NCBI GenBank assembly: GCA_017694885.1 | Contig: JADIMH010000041.1 | Span: forward strand, 1-53,513 | Direction of reading: 5' to 3' | Source: Candidatus Cryptobacteroides faecipullorum | GTDB taxonomy: Bacteria; Bacteroidota; Bacteroidia; Bacteroidales; UBA932 | DNA length: 53,513 nt | Shown: positions 21,640 to 30,056 of the stretch, piece by piece | How the letters are laid out: each line of letters starts with the position of its first letter | How positions within the stretch are numbered: position 1 is the first letter of the stretch | Made by a program: the position numbers and the translations under genes | Notes under the pieces: generated by a model | Databases searched by the model: none | The model's input: only the letters and a program-made list of their open reading frames with translations | Told to the model about the DNA's origin: nothing

Positions 21640-22701
21640 ATGAGCAGCAGTTATTCCAAACCGTTCAAATATGTAATCTCCCTGGCGATCGCGTTGGTCC
21701 TGATGTGGTTTTCATTCAGGGGGGTGAAATGGGATGACTTCATTGCCGGCCTCCGTTCCTGCAGATGGGAATACATATTGCTTTCCATGGCGGCCAGTAT
21801 CGTCGCGTTTTACGTCAGAGGCCTCAGGTGGCGCGAACTTCTGCTTCCCATAGACCCTTCTATAAGGCGCATAACGGCTTTCAATGCAGTGAATATAGGC
21901 TATATAGCCAATTTCGTGTTCCCCAGGATCGGTGAATTCGTCCGATGCGGCGTTATAACCGGCAACTCGGCGTCTGTCAGGGAACCCTCTCCTTCTTCTG
22001 CCCGTGAGGACGGAAACGGCAGGCGGGAAATCCGAAGACTGGCTTCTTATGACAAGGTTCTCGGGACGGTCGTACTCGAGCGCAGCTGGGATATGGTGAC
22101 GATGCTGATTTTCCTTCTCTGCCTTCTCACTTTCCGATGGGAAAAATTCGGAACTTTCTTCGCGGAAAAAATGTGGGCGCCTCTGGAGAGGTCTTTTTCA
22201 TTCAGCGTGTGGTGGTTTGTCCTTTCTACAGCCATCATCTTTGCGGCGGTAGTATTCCTGATAATAAGGAACAGGAACAACAATGCGTTTTGCAGCAAGC
22301 TCTTTTCCATCTGCCGCGGGCTTCTTCAGGGAGTAGGCAGCTGCATGAAGATGCAGCACAAATGGCTGTTTTTCGCCCAGACGGCTGTCATCTGGGCCAT
22401 GTACTGGCTTATGAGCGCTTCCACCATGTGGGCGCTTCCTGATCTGGATGCCCTTAATATCGTAGATGCCCTTTTCCTGATGGTTGCAGGAAGTCTCGGC
22501 TGGCTGGTACCGGTTCCCGGTGGGTTCGGAGCCTTCCACTTCATCGTTTCCATAGCACTCAGCACCATTTATGGTATCCCGTTCGAACTGGGGATTATCT
22601 TCGCCACTCTTTCTCATGAATCGCAGGCAATTACAATGGCTGTCTGCGGAGGCGGGTCATATCTGTACGAGACTCTTTGCCGGAAGGACAGGAAAGAATA
22701 A
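21640..22701 (+). CDS. Lysylphosphatidylglycerol synthase TM-region / UPF0104 family flippase-like protein
   Basis: A 353-residue inner-membrane protein with about seven or eight hydrophobic segments. The N-terminal YVISLAIALVLMWFSFRGV and WEYILLSMAASIVAFYVRGL RWRELL, then AFNAVNIGYIANFVFPRIGE and the later GSLGWLVPVPGGFGAFHFIV, are typical of the UPF0104/YbhN family, related to the flippase domain of MprF. It may move lipids or lipid-linked sugars. There is no synthase domain. A short hydrophilic insert (SVREPSPSSAREDGNGRR) lies in a loop. It stands alone on plus, divergent from mscL. Confidence 0.85.
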   Translation: MSSSYSKPFKYVISLAIALVLMWFSFRGVKWDDFIAGLRSCRWEYILLSMAASIVAFYVRGLRWRELLLPIDPSIRRITAFNAVNIGYIANFVFPRIGEFVRCGVITGNSASVREPSPSSAREDGNGRREIRRLASYDKVLGTVVLERSWDMVTMLIFLLCLLTFRWEKFGTFFAEKMWAPLERSFSFSVWWFVLSTAIIFAAVVFLIIRNRNNNAFCSKLFSICRGLLQGVGSCMKMQHKWLFFAQTAVIWAMYWLMSASTMWALPDLDALNIVDALFLMVAGSLGWLVPVPGGFGAFHFIVSIALSTIYGIPFELGIIFATLSHESQAITMAVCGGGSYLYETLCRKDRKE

Positions 22702-22764
22702 GCCGTTTCCGCCGCAACATTTTCCATATTTCTCCGTCTTATTATTGCCGGTGCATTTAAACAG

Positions 22765-22778
22765 GTCGTCCGGACGAC
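22765..22778. promoter_or_regulatory. Perfect 14-bp palindrome upstream of outer-membrane protein gene
   Basis: GTCGTCCGGACGAC is a perfect dyad in the 143-base gap 22702-22844, flanked by ACAG and CTGT that extend the symmetry with one base offset. It is 67 bases before the start of the TonB-receptor-like gene. It could be an operator; no regulator is known here. Nothing else is seen in the gap. Confidence 0.4.
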
Positions 22779-22844
22779 TCTGTAAAGGGATTTTACGGTG
22801 TTTATACAATGCTGTAAGACAAGGACAGGATAAATGAGAGAAAC

Positions 22845-25433
22845 ATGGAAAAGAATACAATGAAAAATCTGATGGCAGGGCTGGTTTCCGTTTTTGTTTT
22901 TATTTCCGCTACGGCTTCCCCGAACCCGCAGCCGGAGAAGGTCCTGGCACTGAAAGGTACAGTCATAGAAGCAGGGACAGGCAAGCCTCTGGAGTTCGTT
23001 ACCGTGGCGCTGGCAGATACTGCCGGAAGAGTGTCTGCCGGCGCCACTACGGACTCGGCCGGGGCATATTTCATAAGAATCGCGGACAGGAGCCGGTCGG
23101 CAATGACCAACTCTCTGGTATTCTCGTTGGTAGGATATAAGGAAAAGTCTTTCAGTTTTCTGGATCCGGAACCGGCGGCAGTCAGCAGGCAGGACGGAGC
23201 CGGCCTTCCCGAACGTACGGTCATAGGCGGGGTGATGGAGCTCGGCCCTGTCGCCCTGGAAGAAGATTCGCAGATGCTGGAAGGGGCTACGGTGTCAGGA
23301 GACAGACCGCTGATAGAGCATCAGTTCGACCGTCTGGTCCTTAATGTGTCGGAACTTGCCGTCGCCCAGACAGGGGATGCGCTTGATGTACTGAAAAGCT
23401 CTCCCGGCGTGACCGTCGACAATGACGGCAATATCAAGCTTAACGGCACTGCGGTAGCCGTATGGATTGACGGACGCCCGTCCAACATGTCCGGGACTGA
23501 CCTCGAAGCCTATCTGAAAGGAAGCGAAGGGTCATCCATTGAAAAAGTGGAACTTATCACCAATCCTTCTGCCAGGTACGATGCCGAAGGCAGCGGAGGA
23601 ATCATCAATATCAAGACCCGCAAGGCTTTCCTTAAAGGCCTGAGCGGTACGGTAGGGACCCGCCTTGGCGTGAGATATGCTCCAGGCGTGCTTGCCAACA
23701 GCAGCATTTCCGCCAATGTCATGTACCGCACGGACAAGACCAATACTTATTTCCATTATACGCCCGTATATAGCGGTTACGGATTCGAGGCCGACCAGAC
23801 AAAACTCTATGGTACTGACCGTCCCATGCGTGAGGAAAGTGAGACATCGAGCCGGAGCACGTGGCTGTCGCATAATGTAAGGCTCGGTAATGACTGGAAC
23901 ATATCGGACAGGGACATTCTCGGGGTCATATTCCGCTTCTCTGCAACGGATGAAAAGGACAGGGAAGTCACTCCCTATACCATAGACAATTATATCGATG
24001 CCGGAACTGCGGCGGAAAAGCTGTACAGCAGCCTGTCGGGCCGTGACCGTTCTGAAGGGCACAATCCGTCCTACTCCCTTAATCTGAACTATACCAGGAC
24101 CTTCGACGAGGACAGGAATCAGGAGCTGACACTGAATGCCGATTATTACAGAACGGACAAACGTCTTGACGGAGTCCAGAGAAACGAGTATACCTTCCTT
24201 TCCGGGGAGGCGATGGCTGACGGTACGGAAAGCTATGGGTTCGATGACTATACGCGTAATGTCCTGGACCTCTATTCCTTCAAGGCCGACTATTCGCAGT
24301 CGGTCTTTTCTCAGACAGGCAGGATAGAAGCCGGTGTCAAGGCTGCGTATTCGTCTACGAAAAACCGGTACAGCAAGTATGACTATGATTTTATTGCGCA
24401 AGGCCGGGGCTCTCTTTCCGAACGGAACGACTTTACCTATGACGAGCAGGTCTATGCAGGATATTTCAACATAGCGAAGAAGTTTTCCGACAAATGGAAC
24501 GCCCAGGCCGGGGTAAGGGGAGAATATACGGTACAGGACGGGGACTGGCTCATGACATCCGAGCAGAGCAGGCAGAGCCATAAGGACTATTTCGACTTTT
24601 TCCCGAGCGTATTCCTGAGTTATACGCCTTCGCAGAAGGCAATATTGTCAGCCAGCTACTCATACCGTATCAGCCGACCGAAATACTGGCAGCTCAATCC
24701 GTTCAAGGACTATGCGTCGGCCACTTCATATACCCAGGGAAACATAGAGCTGGAGCCTTCGTACAGCCACAACGCTTCCCTGACGGCTGTCCTGTTCAGC
24801 AGGTTGTCCCTCTCTGCCGGGTACAACTATACTACAAATTTCAGCGACATACAGACCCCGAATCTGGACCGGTCGACAGGAGTAATGGGACTGATATATT
24901 CCAATGCCGGAGTCCAGCATACCGCATACACGACTGTTTCCCTTTCAGAACTTCCGCTTACGAAATGGTGGAACCTTACGGCGAATCTGACTTATTCTTA
25001 CTGCAGGTTCAATGCTTATGACGAGCTCGCACAGCAGGTGTACGGAGAGCCGTACAGCAATGAAATGAACAGTCTCAATGCATATATGGCAACGACTTTC
25101 TTCCTGCCCAAGGACTTCAAATTCGGACTCGACGGATGGATGTCGACTCCGCAGTCGGCCGGATATTTCAATGTGAAGGCCCTCGGCCAGCTCAATGTAA
25201 GCCTGATCAAGACCCTGTGGGACGGGAAAGGCACTCTGGCCCTGTATGTCTATGATATATTGAATACCGGTGACAGTGATATTTATATGGAGAACAACGG
25301 CATAAGGACGTACTCTATCGTCCAGCGCCAGACCCAGGGAGGGGCGACCATTGCCTTCACCTGGAGGTTCGGGTCAAACGGACAGCAGCGCCACCGCAAT
25401 GTAGGCAGTCTTGATGAGGAGTCCAGGCTTTGA
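22845..25433 (+). CDS. TonB-dependent-receptor-like outer membrane protein with CarboxypepD_reg domain
   Basis: An 862-residue outer-membrane protein. Residues 1-25 are a signal peptide (LMAGLVSVFVFISATAS). Residues about 34-105 form a carboxypeptidase-regulatory-like domain (LKGTVIEAGTGKPLEFVTVA). About 145-260 is a plug-like domain (DALDVLKSSPGVTVDNDG, NPSARYDAEGSGGIINIKTR), then a long beta barrel with alternating aromatic residues. This is the OMP_b-brl_3/TonB-linked type common in Bacteroidetes. No SusD partner is next to it, so a glycan-uptake locus is not indicated and the substrate is unknown. ATG 22845 is used; an ATG 5 codons later is possible. Confidence 0.88.
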   Translation: MEKNTMKNLMAGLVSVFVFISATASPNPQPEKVLALKGTVIEAGTGKPLEFVTVALADTAGRVSAGATTDSAGAYFIRIADRSRSAMTNSLVFSLVGYKEKSFSFLDPEPAAVSRQDGAGLPERTVIGGVMELGPVALEEDSQMLEGATVSGDRPLIEHQFDRLVLNVSELAVAQTGDALDVLKSSPGVTVDNDGNIKLNGTAVAVWIDGRPSNMSGTDLEAYLKGSEGSSIEKVELITNPSARYDAEGSGGIINIKTRKAFLKGLSGTVGTRLGVRYAPGVLANSSISANVMYRTDKTNTYFHYTPVYSGYGFEADQTKLYGTDRPMREESETSSRSTWLSHNVRLGNDWNISDRDILGVIFRFSATDEKDREVTPYTIDNYIDAGTAAEKLYSSLSGRDRSEGHNPSYSLNLNYTRTFDEDRNQELTLNADYYRTDKRLDGVQRNEYTFLSGEAMADGTESYGFDDYTRNVLDLYSFKADYSQSVFSQTGRIEAGVKAAYSSTKNRYSKYDYDFIAQGRGSLSERNDFTYDEQVYAGYFNIAKKFSDKWNAQAGVRGEYTVQDGDWLMTSEQSRQSHKDYFDFFPSVFLSYTPSQKAILSASYSYRISRPKYWQLNPFKDYASATSYTQGNIELEPSYSHNASLTAVLFSRLSLSAGYNYTTNFSDIQTPNLDRSTGVMGLIYSNAGVQHTAYTTVSLSELPLTKWWNLTANLTYSYCRFNAYDELAQQVYGEPYSNEMNSLNAYMATTFFLPKDFKFGLDGWMSTPQSAGYFNVKALGQLNVSLIKTLWDGKGTLALYVYDILNTGDSDIYMENNGIRTYSIVQRQTQGGATIAFTWRFGSNGQQRHRNVGSLDEESRL

Positions 25434-25492
25434 AAGTGACACAAAAGGGTACTTTTCAAATGTTATTCCGAACAGAGGACAGAGTCGGTATC

Positions 25493-26248
25493 TTACCGTA
25501 ATGTGAGTTCTACTGGGCAGTGGTCCGAACCGAATATCTCGTTATGGATCGCCGCCCCTTCTATCCTGTCCTGCAGGCCTTTGGATACCAGAAAATAGTC
25601 GATCCGCCACCCAGCATTCTTTTCTCTGGATCTGAATCGGTATGACCACCATGAATATATGCCTTCAGCATCAGGATAGAAATATCTGAAAGTGTCTATG
25701 AATCCGCTGTCCAGCAATGTCGAGAACTTGGCCCGTTCCTCGTCCGTGAAACCTGCGTTCCTCCTGTTGGTCTTCGGATTCTTCAAGTCTATTTCCTTAT
25801 GTGCTACATTGAGGTCGCCGCAGACAATCACAGGCTTGTTTTTCTCCAGTCCTGAAAGATAATTTCTGAAATCATCCTCCCATTTCATTCTGTAATCGAG
25901 CCTTGCCAGCTCGTCCTGTGAATTGGGAGTGTAAACATTGACAAGATAGAAGTCGTTCATTTCCAATGTGATGACCCTTCCTTCATGATCATGTTCGTCA
26001 ATGCCTATGCCATATGTCACATTAATCGGTTCATGTCTGGTGAATACCGCAGTTCCCGAATACCCTTTCTTTTCGGCATAGTTCCAGTAAGACCTGTATC
26101 CTTCGAATTCCATATCCAGCTGTCCTGCCTGCATTTTCGTTTCCTGCAGGCAGAAAAAATCAGCATCCAGCTGTCTGAAACTGTCGGCGAAGCCTTTGGA
26201 GGCGCAGGCGCGGAGGCCGTTTACGTTCCATGAAATGAATTTCATCAT
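25493..26248 (-). CDS. xth: Exodeoxyribonuclease III
   Basis: A 251-residue AP endonuclease/3' exonuclease of the EEP family for base-excision repair. Signature segments are all present: [10 protein letters not shown] (N-terminal Asn), CLQETKM (catalytic Glu), [26 protein letters not shown] (Asp/Asn pair), [10 protein letters not shown] and [11 protein letters not shown] (Asp-His). The size is normal. The protein begins Met-Met, so the start may be 26248 or 26245. It lies downstream of cysS on the same strand but is separated by a 295-base structured spacer, and it is convergent with the outer-membrane gene. Confidence 0.96.
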   Translation of the reverse strand: MMKFISWNVNGLRACASKGFADSFRQLDADFFCLQETKMQAGQLDMEFEGYRSYWNYAEKKGYSGTAVFTRHEPINVTYGIGIDEHDHEGRVITLEMNDFYLVNVYTPNSQDELARLDYRMKWEDDFRNYLSGLEKNKPVIVCGDLNVAHKEIDLKNPKTNRRNAGFTDEERAKFSTLLDSGFIDTFRYFYPDAEGIYSWWSYRFRSREKNAGWRIDYFLVSKGLQDRIEGAAIHNEIFGSDHCPVELTLR

Positions 26249-26543
26249 TTTCTCGTTTCTTTTTTGTGATAATTTCGTCAGACGGCGTTCCTCGCTTCCT
26301 CATTACCGTCAGGTAACTCCGGAGCTCGTCACTTGTCTTCCTTATTCTTCGCTTCGCTCAGAAATTGTATTACCCCCAGTCACTACGTGACAGCCTCAAT
26401 GGGGCATGCGGCCTTCACTATGTTCCGGCCGGCACCTGCGCTGCTTCGACTTCCGGATGGAAGTCTCGCTGACGCTCCGGTGCGGCCTTGACGGGCCTTG
26501 TTTGGGTAGTGTCATCCTGAGCGATGGCTGGCCTAAAGCCGTT
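26249..26543 (-). repeat. Hairpin-rich 295-base spacer between cysS and xth
   Basis: No gene is supported here, but several dyads lie in series: TTACC-GTCA-GGTAA (26303-26316), GTCAC-TAC-GTGAC (26389-26401 region) enclosed by CCCCA/TGGGG arms, and GACTTCC-GGAT-GGAAGTC (about 26448-26465). The first dyad is followed by CTCCGG and preceded by TTCCTCA, the same core seen in the inverted repeat after purH. It may be a repeat element or a structured RNA read on minus. Confidence 0.55.
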
Positions 26544-28109
26544 TTATTCTATAGACCAGGTGGCACCGTCCTTGGTGTCCTTGATCTGGATGCCGAGTGC
26601 TTTCAAGGCGTCCCTGATACGGTCGCTGGTAGCCCAGTCCTTCGCCTCTTTGGCGGCTTTCCTTTCCTCCAGGACCATGCCCATCAGACCGTCGATGATC
26701 TTTTCTGCCTTTCCTCCAGCGGCTTCCTCATCCTTCAGGCCGAGCACGCCGAAAACTATATCATCGAAAAGTCTGAGCATGGCGCCGAGATCATCTTTGC
26801 CGAGGGCGGTTTTCTTGTCTTTGGCTGAATTTATGATTCTTACGGCATCGAAGACATGAGCTATGGCTACAGGAGTATTGAGGTCATCGCACAGAGCTTC
26901 GTAGACATTTTCGCACAGTGTCCTGACTTCGTCTGATGCCCCGTCGAAATTATCGGGAGCGGTATCGGTAATGAATTCGCCGTAAGCCAGTTCTCCGGCA
27001 CCATGTCCTTCCGTGCCGCGTACTTCCGATACGACTCCGGCGGCGGAAGCCATTTCCCGAAGGTCCTTTGCCGCCTGCATGACTCTTCTAAGTCCTTTTT
27101 CTGCAGCCTGAAGAGCTTCATTGCTGAAATCCAGGGTACTCCTGTAATGGGCCTGAAGGATGAAGAACCTGACGGTCATAGGAGAGTATGCCTGCTCCAG
27201 CAGTTTGTGCGATCCCGAGAACAGTTCCTGAAGAGTGATGAAGTTTCCCAGCGACTTGCCCATCTTCTTGCCGTTGATGGTGATCATGTTGTTGTGCATC
27301 CAGTATCGGACGCCACCCGTGCCGCGCGAGGCCGTATTCTGAGCCAGCTCGCATTCGTGGTGGGGAAACATCAGATCCATGCCGCCTCCATGTATGTCGA
27401 ATTCTTTCCCGAGGTATTTTTCGCTCATTGCAGAGCATTCGAGGTGCCATCCCGGGAATCCTTCGCTCCATGGAGAAGGCCATTTCATGATATGTTCCGG
27501 AGACGCCTTTTTCCAGAGTGCGAAATCATACGGAGCGTGCTTGTCGCTCTGTCCGTCCAGTTCCCTGGTCCCTTCCTTGGTCTCGTCCAGCGTGCGTCCT
27601 GAAAGGATGCCGTATCTGTGGTCACGGTCGTATTTCTGCACGTCGAAATACACTGATCCGTTGCTGATATAGGCATAGCCGGCATCCAGGACCTTCTGCA
27701 CCAGCTCTATCTGCTCTATTATATGACCAGAAGCCCTCGGTTCGATAGACGGGGGTGCCACGTTCAGCATCCTCATGGCCTCGTGGTACCGCAGCGTATA
27801 GGTCTGCACCACTTCCATAGGCTCCAGCTGCTCTATCCTGGCCTTTTTGGCTATCTTGTCCTCTCCTTCATCCGCATCGTGCTCAAGGTGACCTACATCC
27901 GTTATGTTTCTGACATAGCGTACCTTGTATCCGAGATGCCGGAGAAGTTTCACGAATACGTCATAAGTGATTCCAGGCCTGGCATGTCCAAGATGGGCAT
28001 CTCCGTAGACTGTCGGTCCGCAGACATAAAGCCCCACATGGTCTTTCTGGAGCGGAACGAACAGTTCCTTCCTCCTTGAAAGGGTATTGGTAATATATAA
28101 ATCTCTCAT
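26544..28109 (-). CDS. cysS: Cysteinyl-tRNA synthetase
   Basis: A 521-residue class I aminoacyl-tRNA synthetase that charges tRNA-Cys. Start ATG 28109 ([15 protein letters not shown]) is chosen; the frame stays open upstream but that part is antisense to purE. Key motifs: [19 protein letters not shown] carries the first zinc Cys and the HIGH motif (HLGH). WHLECSAMS and FPHHECE supply the other zinc ligands. [10 protein letters not shown] is the KMSKS motif in its KMGKS form. The C-terminal helical tRNA-binding part ends in [11 protein letters not shown]. It is divergent from purE with an 87-base gap. Confidence 0.97.
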   Translation of the reverse strand: MRDLYITNTLSRRKELFVPLQKDHVGLYVCGPTVYGDAHLGHARPGITYDVFVKLLRHLGYKVRYVRNITDVGHLEHDADEGEDKIAKKARIEQLEPMEVVQTYTLRYHEAMRMLNVAPPSIEPRASGHIIEQIELVQKVLDAGYAYISNGSVYFDVQKYDRDHRYGILSGRTLDETKEGTRELDGQSDKHAPYDFALWKKASPEHIMKWPSPWSEGFPGWHLECSAMSEKYLGKEFDIHGGGMDLMFPHHECELAQNTASRGTGGVRYWMHNNMITINGKKMGKSLGNFITLQELFSGSHKLLEQAYSPMTVRFFILQAHYRSTLDFSNEALQAAEKGLRRVMQAAKDLREMASAAGVVSEVRGTEGHGAGELAYGEFITDTAPDNFDGASDEVRTLCENVYEALCDDLNTPVAIAHVFDAVRIINSAKDKKTALGKDDLGAMLRLFDDIVFGVLGLKDEEAAGGKAEKIIDGLMGMVLEERKAAKEAKDWATSDRIRDALKALGIQIKDTKDGATWSIE

Positions 28110-28160
28110 AATAATCCTGTCGGAATAATCATAAATCCTGCGAATATAGTTATTTTTCCG

Positions 28161-28168
28161 TATATTTG
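28161..28168 (+). promoter_or_regulatory. Candidate -7 box of the purine operon (TATATTTG)
   Basis: TATATTTG matches TAnnTTTG and lies 28 bases before the purE start, giving a leader of about 25 bases. There is too little room for a riboswitch, so control would be at transcription initiation. No clear -33 box is seen. Confidence 0.55.
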
Positions 28169-28196
28169 CAGGATATGCAAATTTAAACGGAATTTT

Positions 28197-28664
28197 ATGA
28201 AAGTCGGGATTATCATGGGGTCCACCAGCGACTACGAAGTGATGTCGGGCGCAGTGGACATGCTTACAGAACTCGGAATAGAATTCGAGAAACGTGTGGT
28301 CAGCGCGCACCGTACGCCGGATCTTATGTATGAATATGCCAGGACGGCGAAAAACAGGGGGATTTCCGTAATCATCGCCGGTGCCGGAGGTGCTGCCCAC
28401 CTTCCCGGGATGGTCGCGGCCATGACTACGCTGCCGGTCATCGGAGTGCCGGTGAAATCCAGGGCTCTCAACGGACTCGATTCCCTTCTGTCCATAGTGC
28501 AGATGCCGGGAGGAGTGCCTGTCGCTACCGTTGCTATCAACGGGGCGAAAAATGCGGCGCTGATTGCCGCTTCGATCCTGGCTCTTCAGGACAATGATAT
28601 AGCCGGCAGACTCGAAAAGTTCCGTCGCGACCAGACGGAATCTGTATTGAAAGCGGAAATCTGA
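28197..28664 (+). CDS. purE: N5-carboxyaminoimidazole ribonucleotide mutase (class I PurE)
   Basis: A 155-residue enzyme converting N5-CAIR to CAIR in purine synthesis. The substrate-binding motifs are clear: [10 protein letters not shown] at the N-terminus, [15 protein letters not shown] (catalytic His), [19 protein letters not shown], and [20 protein letters not shown]. Length and motifs fit the class I form that works with PurK, whose gene follows 13 bases later. It is the first gene of the plus-strand purine operon, behind the -7 box at 28161-28168. Confidence 0.97.
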   Translation: MKVGIIMGSTSDYEVMSGAVDMLTELGIEFEKRVVSAHRTPDLMYEYARTAKNRGISVIIAGAGGAAHLPGMVAAMTTLPVIGVPVKSRALNGLDSLLSIVQMPGGVPVATVAINGAKNAALIAASILALQDNDIAGRLEKFRRDQTESVLKAEI

Positions 28665-28677
28665 ACCGGAGCGGAAC

Positions 28678-29973
28678 ATGGATACCAGAAAAACCATAGC
28701 GATAATCGGAGGCGGCCAGTTGGGGCTCATGATAGCCCGTGAGGCACATTATCTCGGGGCTTCGGTAGCTGTCCTTGATCCTGCGTCGGATGCTCCCGCG
28801 TTCGCTCAGGCCGACCGGCGTGTCGTAGGTGCGTATGATGATATAAAGGCCCTCGAAGAACTGTGCGAGGGCAGCGATGCGGTCACGTATGAGTTCGAGA
28901 ATGTCCCGGGCGAAATTCTCAGGCATATAGAAAACAAATATGATATCAGGCAGGGCATAGCTCCTCTGTTCGATTCCCAGGACAGGCTCAGGGAAAAGTC
29001 CAATGCCCGTATCCACGGACTGAAGACCCCAGAATTCATACCAGTCCCGGCCATTGACTTCATCCGGACGGAAGACGGGGAGGGGACTCTGCCGGGAAAC
29101 CCCGAATTTCCGGTGCCTATGTCTGCCGGTGACGCTTCTTCTCTTTCAAAGGCGGAGAGGGTGTCGCAGTTGGAACAGGCCGTGTCGGTTCTCGGCATGC
29201 CATGTGTCCTCAAGACCAGGACTATGGGATATGACGGCCACGGTCAGGCTGTAATCAGGGGGGATTCCGATATAGAAAACGCTTCTGAACTGCTCAAGGT
29301 CCCGTGCATATTGGAAAAATTCGTGGACTTCGACTATGAGGCAAGTGTAGTGATGGTAAGCGACGGGGAAAAAGTGATACATTTCCCTATAGGACGCAAT
29401 ATCCATACAGGGGGCATCCTCGATCTGTGCGTTGTCCCGGCTCCGGGCCTTTCCGACGGACATGGGGAGAATGAGACTGGTGCGAAGATAGCCGAAGCAT
29501 GCGGAAATTTCATGAAAAGCTGCGGATATAAGGGTATTCTGGCAGTCGAGCTCTTCATTAAGGACGGGGATTTCTATTTCAACGAGATGGCGCCGAGACC
29601 CCACAATAGCGGCCATTATACCATAGAGGGATGCAGTACGAACCAGTATCGTGAACTGTGCCATTTCCTTTTGGGACAGCCTCTTGAGACTCCGGTGCTT
29701 CTGGCTCCGACCGTGATGAAAAACATTCTCGGGCAGGATCTCGAGGCGGCGAAAGCCATCGTTGCGGAATCGCTCAGGGGCGCGGGTCCCGGGCTGAGGG
29801 TCGATTCTCCGGAATATGTGGACAATGCTTTCTGCGGCGAGGCGGGAAAAGGTGTCTATGTCCATCTGTACGGCAAGACCCAGTCGCGTCCGAAACGCAA
29901 GATGGGACATATAACCTTTACTCCTATGACATTGGAAGAATTCAACGAACATTGGGCTGACCGCTTCGTTTAG
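28678..29973 (+). CDS. purK: N5-carboxyaminoimidazole ribonucleotide synthase
   Basis: A 431-residue ATP-grasp enzyme making N5-CAIR from AIR, bicarbonate and ATP, the step before PurE. The N-terminal [20 protein letters not shown] is the nucleotide-fold start. ATP-grasp features are [35 protein letters not shown] and [18 protein letters not shown]. It is longer than a typical PurK of about 360-390 residues, because of a Pro/Glu/Gly-rich insertion at about residues 120-160 ([20 protein letters not shown]). An 83-base gap with no clear signal follows before purL. Confidence 0.95.
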   Translation: MDTRKTIAIIGGGQLGLMIAREAHYLGASVAVLDPASDAPAFAQADRRVVGAYDDIKALEELCEGSDAVTYEFENVPGEILRHIENKYDIRQGIAPLFDSQDRLREKSNARIHGLKTPEFIPVPAIDFIRTEDGEGTLPGNPEFPVPMSAGDASSLSKAERVSQLEQAVSVLGMPCVLKTRTMGYDGHGQAVIRGDSDIENASELLKVPCILEKFVDFDYEASVVMVSDGEKVIHFPIGRNIHTGGILDLCVVPAPGLSDGHGENETGAKIAEACGNFMKSCGYKGILAVELFIKDGDFYFNEMAPRPHNSGHYTIEGCSTNQYRELCHFLLGQPLETPVLLAPTVMKNILGQDLEAAKAIVAESLRGAGPGLRVDSPEYVDNAFCGEAGKGVYVHLYGKTQSRPKRKMGHITFTPMTLEEFNEHWADRFV

Positions 29974-30056
29974 CGCCGTCCCCGACGGAAGTGTCGGTCC
30001 GGAAGCCTGAATGTCGGCATAAAGTAGAAGAAAAATATATTTAGGTAAACAACAAT

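Noticed and set aside
23532..24581. 349-codon minus-strand ORF inside the outer-membrane receptor gene
   Set aside because: It is fully antisense to a clear beta-barrel gene, with a composition that follows that gene's codon pattern.
25434..25492. AAAAG-GGTA-CTTTT as a terminator between the receptor gene and xth
   Set aside because: A 5-bp A-T-rich stem without a T-run is too weak to call.
26406..26828. Plus-strand ORF of 140 codons over the cysS 3' end and spacer
   Set aside because: It is mostly antisense to cysS, has no recognisable protein features and begins in the hairpin region.
28110..28730. N-terminal extension of the cysS frame up to 28730
   Set aside because: The extension runs antisense through purE and the divergent promoter; cysS homology begins exactly at ATG 28109.
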